Source: Oscillospiraceae bacterium
GTDB lineage: Bacteria; Bacillota; Clostridia; Oscillospirales; CAG-272
Length of the DNA stretch: 64,000 bases
NCBI GenBank assembly: GCA_015064355.1
Contig: SVSJ01000005.1
Span: forward strand, 1 to 64,000
Reading direction: 5' to 3'
The notes below the pieces were generated by a model that made no database searches, was not told where the DNA came from, and was given only the letters and a program-made list of their open reading frames with translations. Below are positions 23,684-32,930 of the stretch, piece by piece (the stretch's first letter is position 1; each line of letters opens with the position of its first letter). The position numbers were made by a program, and so were the translations under genes.

Positions 23684-24892
23684 ATGAAGGTTTTAGTTGT
23701 TAACGCAGGCTCATCTTCCCTGAAGTATCAGCTTTTTGATACCGCTACAGAGAGCGTTCTTGCAAAGGGTATTTGCGAAAGAATCGGTATCGATGGCAGA
23801 ATCGAACACAGAAAAGGTGAGTCCGGCGAAAAGATCAAGGCTGACTATGCTATGCCTGACCACGCAGTTGCTACTGAGATCGTTATCAAGTATCTCACAG
23901 ACGCTGAAACAGGTGTTATCTCCGATATGAGCGAGATCGAGGCTGTGGGACACAGAGTTGTTCACGGTGGTCCTTACTTCTTCCAGTCCGTTCTTCTCAA
24001 CGATGAAGTTCTTGAAAAGCTTGAACTCTGCCGTGACTTTGCTCCTCTTCATACAGGCGCACACATCATGGGTATCAAGGGTTGTCTCGCAGTAATGCCC
24101 AAGACTCCTCAGGTTCTCGTATTCGACACAGCTTTCCACCAGTCTATGCCCGAACAGGCTTACACCTACGGTATTTCCTATGAAATGGCTGAAAAGTACC
24201 ATATCCGCCGCTACGGTGCTCACGGTACTTCCCACAGATATGTTTCCCGCGAAATGGCTAAGCTTCTCGACAAGCCCGTAGAAGAAACAAAGATCGTAAC
24301 CTGCCACATCGGTAACGGTTCTTCCATCTCAGCTGTTAAGGGTGGCAAGTGCATGGATACTTCCATGGGTCTCACTCCCCTTGAAGGCGTTATGATGGGT
24401 ACTCGTTGCGGTTCTATCGACCCTGCCATCGTTCCCTTCCTTATGGAAAGAGAAGGCTGGACTCCCGCTGAAGCTGATGCTTACATGAACAAGAAGTGCG
24501 GTTTCCTCGGCGTTTCCGGTATCTCCTCTGACAGCCGTGACATCGAAGCTGCTATTCTCGAAGGCGACAAGAGAGCTTATACTGCTGCTTCCACCCTCGC
24601 TTACCAGATCAAGAAGTACATCGGTTCCTACGCTGCAGCTATGAACGGCCTTGACGCTGTTGTATTCACCGCTGGTATGGGCGAAAACAACACCGAGCTT
24701 CGTGAAAGAGTTTGCGCTGATATGGAATTCTACGGCATCAAGCTTGACAACGAGCTCAACGCAAAGATCCACCACCAGGGCAACACAGTTGAGATCTCTA
24801 CACCTGATTCCAAGGTTAAGGTTTACGTTCTTCCCACAAACGAAGAGCTTATGATCGCATCTGACACAGAAGAAATCGTTTCCAAGCTGTAA
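23684..24892 (+). CDS. ackA: Acetate kinase
   Basis: 402 residues from the ATG at 23684; the track starts at a TTG just ahead of the GGAGGAAC ribosome site. Family motifs are VLVVNAGSSSLKYQLFD at the N-terminus, VVHGG, VFDTAFHQSMPEQAYTY, RRYGAHGTSHRYVS, TCHIGNGSSISA and FTAGMGENN. It makes ATP from acetyl phosphate, the last step of acetate fermentation. No pta gene is adjacent. Codon use is strongly biased, as expected for a highly expressed fermentation gene. It is monocistronic, with a strong promoter and terminator. Confidence 0.98.
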   Translation: MKVLVVNAGSSSLKYQLFDTATESVLAKGICERIGIDGRIEHRKGESGEKIKADYAMPDHAVATEIVIKYLTDAETGVISDMSEIEAVGHRVVHGGPYFFQSVLLNDEVLEKLELCRDFAPLHTGAHIMGIKGCLAVMPKTPQVLVFDTAFHQSMPEQAYTYGISYEMAEKYHIRRYGAHGTSHRYVSREMAKLLDKPVEETKIVTCHIGNGSSISAVKGGKCMDTSMGLTPLEGVMMGTRCGSIDPAIVPFLMEREGWTPAEADAYMNKKCGFLGVSGISSDSRDIEAAILEGDKRAYTAASTLAYQIKKYIGSYAAAMNGLDAVVFTAGMGENNTELRERVCADMEFYGIKLDNELNAKIHHQGNTVEISTPDSKVKVYVLPTNEELMIASDTEEIVSKL

Positions 24893-24907
24893 TTCAGTAT
24901 AAACAAA

Positions 24908-24941
24908 AATCCCGAGTGATCAAACACTCGGGGTTCTTTTT
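24908..24941. terminator. Convergent terminator between ackA and the AraC regulator
   Basis: Stem CCCGAGTG / CACTCGGG extended by AAT/GTT pairs, loop ATCAAA, followed by TTCTTTTT on the plus strand. It overlaps the end of the minus-strand regulator gene. Confidence 0.85.
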
Positions 24942-25797
24942 ATTTCTTCTGGCTTTTCCTGTATTCTGTTGGGGACTGCTTCATTTGATTCTTGAAAACC
25001 TTTGAGAAATACAGAGGATCGTGATAGCCTACTGCGGTTGCAACATCTTGGATCGTTCTGGTTGTTTCCGCAAGAAGCACGCAGGCGTGGCCTATTCTGC
25101 AAGATTTAAGATATTCGCTGAATGGTGTATGGAATGCATCAGCAAATTTTCTCGAAAGATACTTGCTGTTGTACCCATACTTTTGCGCGTAGTATTCGAT
25201 GGACAAATCGTGATTGTGGTAGCTGATATCTATGGATTTCCGAATGATCTCGGCTATATTTTCTTCCCGCTTCTGACTCTTGCCGTTAGGCTCGCAAGGA
25301 AGCATTGCAAGTGAATAGTATAAAACTCCCTTTGCAAGAAGCCTCAGATTGCCGGAGTTGCATTTGCCAAGAGCGAGGAACCATATATCTATCAGATCGG
25401 ACACCTTTTTGTAAACAGTCTGCCTTCTGCTGATTCCCACAGATGCCAAAATCAGTTCAGCACCCGCTCCCACAAAATTTACATAAAGATATTTCAGGCC
25501 CTCAATATTCTTGAATCCAAATGGAATCATAGGAAACGTAAAAAATACATCTCCAACCTCTATCTTATGCTCATTTCCCTCTGCCACAAATACGGCACTT
25601 CCGCCCGTGACCAGATGGCAGCCAAAGGCCGGATAAACTATTGAATCTCCAAGCTTTTCCGGAGAGGTTTCATATATGAATCGGGTAGTATCAATTACTT
25701 CGGGATTATCTTGTGTGTATGAACTTGAAAACATACAGACATTTTCATCAGGTATATCAATGTTGAATCTGTTAAATTCGTCATTTACGTTACTCAT
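24940..25797 (-). CDS. AraC-family transcriptional regulator
   Basis: 285 residues from the ATG at 25797 (MSNVNDEF); GGAG lies 6 bases before it, inside the longer ORF-track call. The N-terminal cupin-like sensor (about 25-120; GCHLVTGGSAVFVAEGNEHKIEVGDVFF) is followed by a C-terminal double helix-turn-helix (about 185-282) ending DVATAVGYHDPLYFSKVFKNQMKQSPTEYRK, the classic AraC signature. It is divergent from a Gfo/Idh/MocA oxidoreductase, and two direct repeats at the shared promoter fit AraC half-sites, so it probably responds to a sugar-derived ligand and controls that gene. Confidence 0.92.
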   Translation of the reverse strand: MSNVNDEFNRFNIDIPDENVCMFSSSYTQDNPEVIDTTRFIYETSPEKLGDSIVYPAFGCHLVTGGSAVFVAEGNEHKIEVGDVFFTFPMIPFGFKNIEGLKYLYVNFVGAGAELILASVGISRRQTVYKKVSDLIDIWFLALGKCNSGNLRLLAKGVLYYSLAMLPCEPNGKSQKREENIAEIIRKSIDISYHNHDLSIEYYAQKYGYNSKYLSRKFADAFHTPFSEYLKSCRIGHACVLLAETTRTIQDVATAVGYHDPLYFSKVFKNQMKQSPTEYRKSQKK

Positions 25798-25826
25798 ATT
25801 CTTCTCCATCCAAGTAATGTAAGAAT

Positions 25827-25855
25827 AGTATAAATCATATTTTTTCCGAAGTCAA
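25827..25855 (-). promoter_or_regulatory. Promoter of the AraC regulator gene
   Basis: Minus strand TTGACT (25850-25855), 17 bases, TATACT (25827-25832). It points away from the oxidoreductase promoter in the same intergenic space. Confidence 0.75.
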
Positions 25856-25868
25856 CAATAAATGGTAT

Positions 25869-25897
25869 ATTTCCATAAATATGTCACCAATTTCCAT
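25869..25897 (+). promoter_or_regulatory. Direct repeats, probable AraC-type operator
   Basis: ATTTCCAT occurs at 25869-25876 and at 25890-25897, exactly 21 bases apart (two helical turns). The second copy ends at the first base of the TTGAAT -35. This geometry matches AraC-family half-sites placed for activation. The repeats are seen in the sequence; binding is inference. Confidence 0.55.
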
Positions 25898-25925
25898 TGA
25901 ATATAAGGGATAATAAGTATACAAT
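25897..25925 (+). promoter_or_regulatory. Promoter of the Gfo/Idh/MocA gene
   Basis: TTGAAT (25897-25902), 17 bases, TACAAT (25920-25925), then GGAGG at about 25949. The imperfect -35 fits an activator-dependent promoter. Confidence 0.7.
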
Positions 25926-25958
25926 TTAATTATACAATAAGTACCATGGAGGTATATT

Positions 25959-27251
25959 ATGGCAAAGAAAGTACGCATGGGTGTATTCGGATTCGGCAGA
26001 GGCTATCACCTTGCTCACAGCATTATTGCATCAGGGGCTGAAGTGGTGGCAATCTGCGAAAAGAACGAAAATCAGCACAAGCCCGGAGAGGATTCCCCTT
26101 TCAAGGATGCTGTTTGGTACACCGATTTTGATGAGTTTATCAAGCACGATATGGACGCTGTCCTGCTGGCTAACTATTTTACAGATCATACAGAATATGC
26201 AATCAAGTGTATGGAGGCCGGCAAGCACGTTCTTTCGGAGACTATCAGCAATATAACAATGGCACAGGGGGTACGTCTGGTTCGTGCTAAGGAAAGAACC
26301 GGTATGATCTACTGCCTGCTTGAAAACTATCCTTATTTCAAGGAAAATCTTGAAATGAAGAGAGTTTACGAAACCGGCGAAATGGGCAGACTCGTTTTCG
26401 CGGAGGGCGAATACGTACATCCTATGGATCCCAAAACCTACAACACCCTCTCCCCTGAAAGAACTCACTGGAGAAACTGGACTCCCCGTACATATTATAC
26501 CACCCACGCCCTGGCTCCTCTTATGTTTATGACAGGAGCTATGCCCACAAAGGTTACGGCGATGGCATCATTCAGACCTGAAATTTGCAAGGACACCGCC
26601 CTCAGATTCGGTGACGCGGCTGCTGTTATCCTTTGTCAGACTGACACAGACGCTGTGTTCCGCGTGATCGGTTGGTCACACTTCGCCCCCCACGGCAATC
26701 ACTACCGTCTCTGCTGCACTGACGGCGGTATAGAAGTCAGCCCCACAAACGGTAAGATGAGGCTCACGTTCCACGATTTCACACGCCCCGAAAAGTATGA
26801 GCAGGACTCTACCGAATACGATGCGACCTGGCCCGATGCTGATCTTGGAGAGATCGCAAATCAGTTCGGTCACGGCGGCGGAGACTTCCTTTCCGTTTAC
26901 TACTTTGTTAAGGCTATTGAAACCGGTACTGAGCCTTATTGGGACGTTTACCGTGCAACCAGAGCGGCGTCAGTTGCTATTCTCGCTTGGCGCAGCATCC
27001 TCAACAATAATATGACCTACGATGTTCCCGACTTCCGGAAAGAAGAGGACAGACTGAAGTACGAAAACGACAATATTTCTCCTTATCCACCCAAAGAACC
27101 CGAGAACGGTGTTGACGGGGTTTATGACGTGGATATTCCCTGCTCCTCCAAGCCTTACAATCCTCCAGAGCTTTGGCTTGAAAATCACGATAGAGACTGC
27201 CGCGGTGAAGAGCTTGTTCCAAACGATCTTGAAAAGCAGTTTATAAAATAA
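25959..27251 (+). CDS. Gfo/Idh/MocA-family NAD(P)-dependent oxidoreductase
   Basis: 430 residues. The N-terminal Rossmann fold begins VRMGVFGFGRGYHLAHSI (GxGxxx(H)-type nucleotide motif) and has the family segment CMEAGKHVLSETISN (an EKP-like motif altered to SET). The C-terminal alpha/beta domain holds GEYVHPMDP, THWRNWTPRTYYTTHALAP and FGHGGGDFLSVYYFVKAIETG. The family oxidises sugars, inositols or sugar acids. The EKP lysine that usually assists catalysis is not seen at its usual place, so the reaction may differ. It is controlled from the AraC-linked promoter. Confidence 0.9.
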   Translation: MAKKVRMGVFGFGRGYHLAHSIIASGAEVVAICEKNENQHKPGEDSPFKDAVWYTDFDEFIKHDMDAVLLANYFTDHTEYAIKCMEAGKHVLSETISNITMAQGVRLVRAKERTGMIYCLLENYPYFKENLEMKRVYETGEMGRLVFAEGEYVHPMDPKTYNTLSPERTHWRNWTPRTYYTTHALAPLMFMTGAMPTKVTAMASFRPEICKDTALRFGDAAAVILCQTDTDAVFRVIGWSHFAPHGNHYRLCCTDGGIEVSPTNGKMRLTFHDFTRPEKYEQDSTEYDATWPDADLGEIANQFGHGGGDFLSVYYFVKAIETGTEPYWDVYRATRAASVAILAWRSILNNNMTYDVPDFRKEEDRLKYENDNISPYPPKEPENGVDGVYDVDIPCSSKPYNPPELWLENHDRDCRGEELVPNDLEKQFIK

Positions 27252-27279
27252 AAAAAGAGGCTTTACGCCTCTCTTTTTT
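27252..27279. terminator. Convergent terminator
   Basis: AGAGGC / GCCTCT with loop TTTAC, flanked by an A run and a T run. It serves the oxidoreductase gene and overlaps the end of the convergent pgsA-like gene. Confidence 0.75.
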
Positions 27280-27832
27280 ATTCGTTTTCTTTTATTGCCT
27301 TGAAGCTCTTTTTATACATGATAAAGTACATTACCGCTGCGACTATTGCAGCTGCAAGACAAGCGGAGATCATTGTCCACACAGCCCAGTCCGGAAGTGT
27401 CTTGAACAAAAACAGAACGATCAGTGTGAAATCAATGAGGAATGTTGATATCTTTCCGTGGAGTCTTGCTGCGTGAACGTCCTTTGTTTTCTTATAATAC
27501 ACAAGTCCGACAACTCCCATTCCGATCTCTTTCACGAACAGTACGGCAAACAGTACAGTAAGCTGCGGATAGGTGCTCAAAAGGCACAAAATCATTGCAA
27601 GCTGCATAAGCTTATCAGCGAATCCGTCAAGGCCTTTACCGAACTTCGACACAGCATCATACTTTCTCGCCACCTTACCATCCACCATATCTGTAAGGCA
27701 AGACAGTGCAAGAACAGCTACCGCCCACAAGTGGCAACCCTGTGTGTGATAAAGAATGATTATAGGAATTATGAGAAATATTCTCAAAAAGCTGAGGATA
27801 TTCGGTATTTGTTTAACGAACTTCTTATTCAT
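27278..27832 (-). CDS. CDP-alcohol phosphatidyltransferase, PgsA-like
   Basis: 184 residues with about five membrane segments. The CDP-alcohol transferase signature is complete: DMVDGKVARKYDAVSKFGKGLDGFADK, fitting D-x2-D-G-x2-A-R-x8-G-x3-D-x3-D. N-terminal NIPNILSFLRIF-type sequence (KQIPNILSFLRIFL) is typical of phosphatidylglycerophosphate synthases. It would make the headgroup-phosphate lipid at the membrane. It lies 47 bases after the ABC exporter gene in the same direction. Exact alcohol substrate (glycerol-3-phosphate versus another) cannot be told from sequence by eye. Confidence 0.85.
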   Translation of the reverse strand: MNKKFVKQIPNILSFLRIFLIIPIIILYHTQGCHLWAVAVLALSCLTDMVDGKVARKYDAVSKFGKGLDGFADKLMQLAMILCLLSTYPQLTVLFAVLFVKEIGMGVVGLVYYKKTKDVHAARLHGKISTFLIDFTLIVLFLFKTLPDWAVWTMISACLAAAIVAAVMYFIMYKKSFKAIKENE

Positions 27833-27879
27833 GATTTTCTCCTGGAGAACTCAAAAATTTTACAAAGATGACAATTTGA

Positions 27880-30879
27880 TTACTCTGTTCTGAGGGCAAC
27901 AACAGGGTCCTTCTTTGCGGCACTTCTTGAGGGAATAATACCGGCAATAAGAGTAAGAACAACGCTGATTATTACAAGAACAATTGCAGCTTCGATGGGC
28001 AGATATGTCTTCAGATTTGCAAGTCCTGTAAGATGCTGGAGGATCATATCAATGGGTATGCAGAGGAGATATGTGATCACTACGCCAAGGAGACCTGCTG
28101 TGAATCCGATGATAACTGTTTCTGCATTAAAGAGGCTGGAGACATTCTTCTTCGACGCGCCGATAGCACGAAGGATGCCGATCTCTTTAGTTCTTTCCTG
28201 AACAGAGATAAGGGTAATTACACCTATCATAATCGCAGAAACCACAAGGGAAACTGCTACAAAGGATATAAGCACGTAGGTGATTGCATCAAGAATTACT
28301 GTTATGGAGCTCATCATAATGCCCACGTAATCAGTATAACTTATTTTTGACACTTCGTCTACAGTTTCGTTGTATTTTTCTATGGCTGATTCAATAATAT
28401 CTTTATTTGCGAAGGTGGATGCAAACAAATTTACGGTTGAGGGGGAATCTATATCCACGTTACCGAGGAGTCGAAGATTATCCTCATAGGTTGATGGGGA
28501 AAAGTCAAGAACCGCATCATAATAATCGGCGCACTGCTCCGTGGTATATGTGGTAAGCTCTGCGTCAAATATCATAACAAGCTGCTCAGGGGGATACTGT
28601 GACATCTCAGCTCTGACACCGGCAACGTACTGCATTGTGAACTGTTCAACCACAGACTCGGCGTAGAGCTTTGTTATTTCCTCGTCAGGCATTGCCTGGA
28701 TATAGCTTCTGATCTCAGACTCTGCCATACCTGTCTGAGCAACGATGCCGGCTATCATCTGCTCCTCCACTGCTGCTCTGTTGTAGTCCTTCATTGCATT
28801 CTGAAGAGCAGCATTGATCTGCTCGTCACTCGGGATGCTTTTGATCTTTACAATAGCTTCTGCTTTTTCGGCAGGTGTAAGGGCTTCGGCGTACTCCTTG
28901 AATTTCTCTGCCTTATACTCTGCTGTTACCTCGTCAGTTTCCGGCTTGAAAGGCAGACCGGTGAAAATATCAACGGTGGGATCTGCAAGCTGTGCAGCAA
29001 TGGATTTAGATTCGCCGGAGCGGTTTATGATATACTCTGTCAGCTCTGAAGTGTATGCAATAGAACCTGTGAGCATAGAGGAAACAGATTCATCGTTAGG
29101 TCTGATAATACCCGATACCTTTAGCTTAAGCCCGTTATCATAGAGATATCTCAGCCCGGCGTTGGTTTCGCGGAGATCCTTATATACACCTGTACTATCG
29201 TCATATGAATAGCATTCGGAGCTTAATATAACTCTGAATTCCATGTCGCATATTTCTTCGTAAGTCCAAAAATCCTCTGACTTTTCAACAGTTGAACCGT
29301 CGATGGCAGACTGCATAATGGCTTCAATATCCTTTTCAGACTTAAGGCCAAGAGCATAAAGGGTCATATCGGACAGTTCGTTATTCTCGTCAAGCACAAG
29401 GACTATTTCGTCGTACTCCGTAGGCCATGTGCCGTAGACCAGGTCGTATTGCTTTTCAAGGAGAGCATTGATCAGCTTACCGTTTTCTCCCGGGAGCATC
29501 TCCTGCCACAGATTAATTCCGCCTGACATCATGGGGGTCATCATACTGTTCGATGATGCGGCATTCATGTTCTCTGCCATTGCCGCACCCATATTCTTTG
29601 CAATAAGATTTCCGACAAGGGTGTTAAGATCGGAGCGGATTATCGTTCCGTCAATACTTTCGGTATAAACAAGGAGGTCAATGTTGTAAGTATACTGAAC
29701 ACCGCTCAGGGCATTGGCGAGGTCAAATTCGCTTTCAGGGTTTTCACGCTCACGCTCGATAAATTCCTTGAATGATTTTAGGTCGTTTGTGTCAGTTTCA
29801 ATGCTGTTCATAGCATTCACAAGGTCGTACAGGGCGGCCTTCTGATAAACTGCGTCCTTATCGTGAGAGAAAGATGATTCCGCTGACGCAATGAAAGTTT
29901 CCATAAGGGAGCCGAGATTAGCGTGTTCCTCTTCGATCACAAGGGGATAAGACGCAAGGGTGTCCTCCTGGACTGAATTGATAAACGCCGTTGCTCCTTG
30001 AGAAACCGCGAGAATAAGCGCGATTCCGATAATACCGATGCTTCCCGCAAAAGAGGTGAGAATTGTTCTGCCCTTCTTTGTGAAGAGATTTTTCATTGAA
30101 AGGCCAAATGAGGTTGCGGGAGACATTGAGGGCATTTTTTGCTTTCCACGCTTTGCTGTCTTTTCTGTTGCGGCAGCAAGCTCACGGGATACTTCCTCAT
30201 CGGTAAGGGGGGCACTATCATCGGTAATGACGCCGTCGAGCATGCGGACGATTCTGGTAGAGTACTTCTCTGCAAGCTCAGGGTTATGTGTTACCATAAT
30301 TACAAGGCGGTTTTTTGAGATTTCTTTAAGGATCTCCATTACCTGCAGGCTTGTTTCCGTGTCAAGAGCGCCTGTGGGCTCGTCTGCGAGGATTATGTCG
30401 GGATTGTTGACAATTGCGCGGGCGATCGCAACACGCTGCATTTGGCCTCCTGACATCTCTGAGGGCTTCTTCTTAAGCTGATCCCCAAGTCCTACGTCAC
30501 TGAGTGCTTTTATTGCTTTTTTTCTGCGTTCAGCCTTTGATACACCTGACAAAGTAAGCGCAAGCTCAACATTCTGAAGAACTGTCTGGTGAGGGATAAG
30601 ATTGTAGCTCTGGAAAACAAAACCAACAGAATGGTTACGGTATGAGTCCCAGTCTCTGTCCTTATAGTCCTTTGTTGAACGGCCGTTTATGATAAGATCG
30701 CCGCTTGTGTAGTGATCAAGGCCGCCGATAATATTCAACATTGTGGTTTTACCGCATCCTGACTGGCCGAGAATTGATACAAACTCGCTGGAGCGGAATT
30801 TCAAGTCAATGCCGGCGAGAGCATTTACTACCCCGTCACCTATTGGGTAGTCCTTTTTAATTTGCTTTAATTCGAGCAT
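27880..30879 (-). CDS. Fused ABC ATPase-permease, MacB/FtsX type exporter
   Basis: 999 residues. Residues 1-225 are an ABC ATPase: Walker A GQSGCGKTT, Q-loop FVFQSYNL, signature MSGGQMQRVAIARA, Walker B IILADEPTGALD, H-loop VTHN. After a linker come one membrane segment (about 270-295), a large extracellular domain of about 550 residues, and three C-terminal membrane segments with the FtsX motif ERTKEIGILRAIGASKKNV. This is the four-helix MacB (type VII) plan, which drives work outside the membrane rather than bulk transport. The partner two-component genes lie directly upstream in the same direction, so peptide-antibiotic sensing and resistance is the likely role; substrate unknown. Confidence 0.88.
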   Translation of the reverse strand: MLELKQIKKDYPIGDGVVNALAGIDLKFRSSEFVSILGQSGCGKTTMLNIIGGLDHYTSGDLIINGRSTKDYKDRDWDSYRNHSVGFVFQSYNLIPHQTVLQNVELALTLSGVSKAERRKKAIKALSDVGLGDQLKKKPSEMSGGQMQRVAIARAIVNNPDIILADEPTGALDTETSLQVMEILKEISKNRLVIMVTHNPELAEKYSTRIVRMLDGVITDDSAPLTDEEVSRELAAATEKTAKRGKQKMPSMSPATSFGLSMKNLFTKKGRTILTSFAGSIGIIGIALILAVSQGATAFINSVQEDTLASYPLVIEEEHANLGSLMETFIASAESSFSHDKDAVYQKAALYDLVNAMNSIETDTNDLKSFKEFIERERENPESEFDLANALSGVQYTYNIDLLVYTESIDGTIIRSDLNTLVGNLIAKNMGAAMAENMNAASSNSMMTPMMSGGINLWQEMLPGENGKLINALLEKQYDLVYGTWPTEYDEIVLVLDENNELSDMTLYALGLKSEKDIEAIMQSAIDGSTVEKSEDFWTYEEICDMEFRVILSSECYSYDDSTGVYKDLRETNAGLRYLYDNGLKLKVSGIIRPNDESVSSMLTGSIAYTSELTEYIINRSGESKSIAAQLADPTVDIFTGLPFKPETDEVTAEYKAEKFKEYAEALTPAEKAEAIVKIKSIPSDEQINAALQNAMKDYNRAAVEEQMIAGIVAQTGMAESEIRSYIQAMPDEEITKLYAESVVEQFTMQYVAGVRAEMSQYPPEQLVMIFDAELTTYTTEQCADYYDAVLDFSPSTYEDNLRLLGNVDIDSPSTVNLFASTFANKDIIESAIEKYNETVDEVSKISYTDYVGIMMSSITVILDAITYVLISFVAVSLVVSAIMIGVITLISVQERTKEIGILRAIGASKKNVSSLFNAETVIIGFTAGLLGVVITYLLCIPIDMILQHLTGLANLKTYLPIEAAIVLVIISVVLTLIAGIIPSRSAAKKDPVVALRTE

Positions 30880-30965
30880 TTAGTTACCTTTCATAATTAT
30901 ATAATATTATTCTTCTTCATTATTTTAGGATGTTATTCAGCCGTCCGCATAGATAACGTAATGAT

Positions 30966-32003
30966 TTATCTCTTGAGAGTTACTGTGAATATACAGCCTC
31001 CGCTCGGCTTATTTTCAGCCTGAGCTCTGCCGCCGCACACGTCGAGAATCTGCTTTACAAGAGCAAGGCCAAGGCCGTTCCCTTCTTCTTTATGTGAGCT
31101 GTCTGCCTGATAGAACTTATCGAAAATATGATTGAGCTTATCTGCTGGAATACCGGGGCCGTTGTCTTCAACTGCAACTGTTATACTGTCGCCAGCGCAC
31201 GATGCTGTGATCGCTATGGCACCCTCGTCCGGGCTGAACTTTACTGCGTTATCAATAATATTCGTCCAAACGTGGAGCATTATGCTTTCGTTCCCGTAAT
31301 ATTCTATTTCGTCGAGTTCAAGATCAAAGTCGATTCCTTTGCTCGACCACTTCTCCTCAAGGAGGAGGATTGCCTGGCGAATCTGCTCGTCAAGGCGGTA
31401 ATTAACGGGCTTTGTCTGGATCGCTTGATTATCAACTTTTGAAAGGAGCAGAATGTTTCCCACAAGGTCTGACACACGTCTTGTGTTATGTAGGATCTTG
31501 TGGACGTACTTGTTTTTCTCCTCTTCCGTAAGACTGCCGTCCTGGAGGAGAGTTGCATATCCCTCTATTGCATTGATCGGGGTCTTGAATTCGTGAGAAA
31601 CGTTTGAAACAAAATCACTCTGGAGCATTTCTGTGTTCGCCAGTTCCTTTGTCATAAGATTATAGCTGGCGTACAGCTCCTTGATCTCTTCTATTATGCT
31701 ATTGGTTTCAAGAGTATTACCGAACTCCCCTTTTGCGACACTCTTCATGGCTTTGCTCAGTCGTGTTACCGGTCTGAAGAAAAAGTAATTCATGATTGTA
31801 GTCAAAACCGCGCCAATAACAATGCTGATCAAGGTAAGCCACAGCGCCGGAGGAATATGGATCTCGATTCCGAGCACCTTCTGGACAAGCACGTCTGTTA
31901 GTATTGCGAAAATTACAGTCAGCGCAATTTCGGTAAGGGTTATTATGGTAATATAAAAGTGGAGGCTGTGTGGCCAATTCCTAATGGCACGTAATAGTCT
32001 CAT
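30966..32003 (-). CDS. Sensor histidine kinase with very short extracellular loop
   Basis: 345 residues. Two membrane helices (about 15-35 and 53-73) are joined by only about 17 residues, so there is no room for a ligand-binding domain and sensing is probably within the membrane or through the ABC partner. HAMP follows (about 74-125), then HisKA with His137 in VSNVSHEFKTPINAIEGYA, and HATPase motifs NIIDNAVKFS, VEDNGPGIP and GNGLGLALVKQI. The start overlaps the response regulator stop by four bases (ATGA). BceS-type kinases share the short loop but usually lack HAMP. Confidence 0.93.
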   Translation of the reverse strand: MRLLRAIRNWPHSLHFYITIITLTEIALTVIFAILTDVLVQKVLGIEIHIPPALWLTLISIVIGAVLTTIMNYFFFRPVTRLSKAMKSVAKGEFGNTLETNSIIEEIKELYASYNLMTKELANTEMLQSDFVSNVSHEFKTPINAIEGYATLLQDGSLTEEEKNKYVHKILHNTRRVSDLVGNILLLSKVDNQAIQTKPVNYRLDEQIRQAILLLEEKWSSKGIDFDLELDEIEYYGNESIMLHVWTNIIDNAVKFSPDEGAIAITASCAGDSITVAVEDNGPGIPADKLNHIFDKFYQADSSHKEEGNGLGLALVKQILDVCGGRAQAENKPSGGCIFTVTLKR

Positions 32004-32671
32004 TGTTTTACCACCTTGTATCCAAGTCCGCGGATCGTGACGATCTTAAAATCCCGGTTGTCACGAAACCTGTCGCGGAGTCTGCCTATATGCACGTCAA
32101 CCGTGTGGGTATCGCTGTCGGATTCATATCCCCAAATGTCATCCATAAGCTGCTGTCTGGTGAATATCTTTCCGGGATATGCGGACATTTTGTAAAGAAG
32201 CATAAACTCTTTCTGTGGAAGGATCACGCTCTCTCCGCCGGTCGTTACAGTGAGTGAATCGCACTCAAGAACCGTGTCGCCGATTATCTGGCGTCTCTCA
32301 TTTGCCATTTGTGCTCTGCGAAGCAACGCGCTGACGCGGAGGACCATTTCATTAACGTTTATTGGCTTTACCATATAGTCGTCGCTGCCGGAAATAAAGC
32401 CAAGTCTCATATCGTCAAATGCGTCTTTCGCGGTGATCATAAGCACGGGAGTTGTATTGCCCGCAGCCCTGAGTGTGCGTACAAACTCGTACCCGTCCAT
32501 CTCGGGCATCATTATATCGGAGATGATAACGTCATAGTATGTTTCGTCAAGCTCCCTGAGGGCCTCCAAGCCGTTCTTGACACCTGTAACGGAGTAGCCG
32601 TTTTTCATAAGCACGTGGCGGAACAGCTGCAAAAGTTCTTTATCATCTTCAGCTATCAAAATCTTGAACAT
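32000..32671 (-). CDS. OmpR/PhoB-family response regulator
   Basis: 223 residues. The receiver domain has the acidic pair ED at 8-9, the phosphoacceptor Asp52 in VIISDIMMPEMDGYE, a Thr/Ala switch in MITAKD and Lys in DYMVKPIN. The C-terminal winged helix (about 130-222) ends TVDVHIGRLRDRFRDNRDFKIVTIRGLGYKVVKQ. GGAG stands 9 bases before the ATG. It is first of a three-gene unit with the kinase and the ABC exporter and probably activates that unit. Confidence 0.95.
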   Translation of the reverse strand: MFKILIAEDDKELLQLFRHVLMKNGYSVTGVKNGLEALRELDETYYDVIISDIMMPEMDGYEFVRTLRAAGNTTPVLMITAKDAFDDMRLGFISGSDDYMVKPINVNEMVLRVSALLRRAQMANERRQIIGDTVLECDSLTVTTGGESVILPQKEFMLLYKMSAYPGKIFTRQQLMDDIWGYESDSDTHTVDVHIGRLRDRFRDNRDFKIVTIRGLGYKVVKQ

Positions 32672-32865
32672 ATATAATACTCCAGTAAATGTTAACTACT
32701 CATATTATAATGGGTAAATGTAAAATAAGTATAAATTATATCTCAATTATTGTTGATATTAGTAAATTTCGGCTACCACCCCTTATTATACTAAAGGGAA
32801 TTTCACTTGTCAAGAAATGCTATAAATGTGCTTTTGCAATATTATTAGAAAATCAGTTAAATTTG

Positions 32866-32894
32866 TTGACAATCAACCTACTGTATGATAAAAT
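32866..32894 (+). promoter_or_regulatory. Promoter of the zinc-ribbon membrane protein gene
   Basis: TTGACA (32866-32871), 17 bases, TAAAAT (32889-32894), with ATGGAG before the start codon. The 259-base divergent gap (32672-32930) holds this promoter and, presumably, the minus-strand promoter of the two-component operon; a minus-strand TATAAT lies near 32735. Confidence 0.8.
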
Positions 32895-32930
32895 TTTTCT
32901 ATAGAGAATCATCATTTATGGAGATCGATT

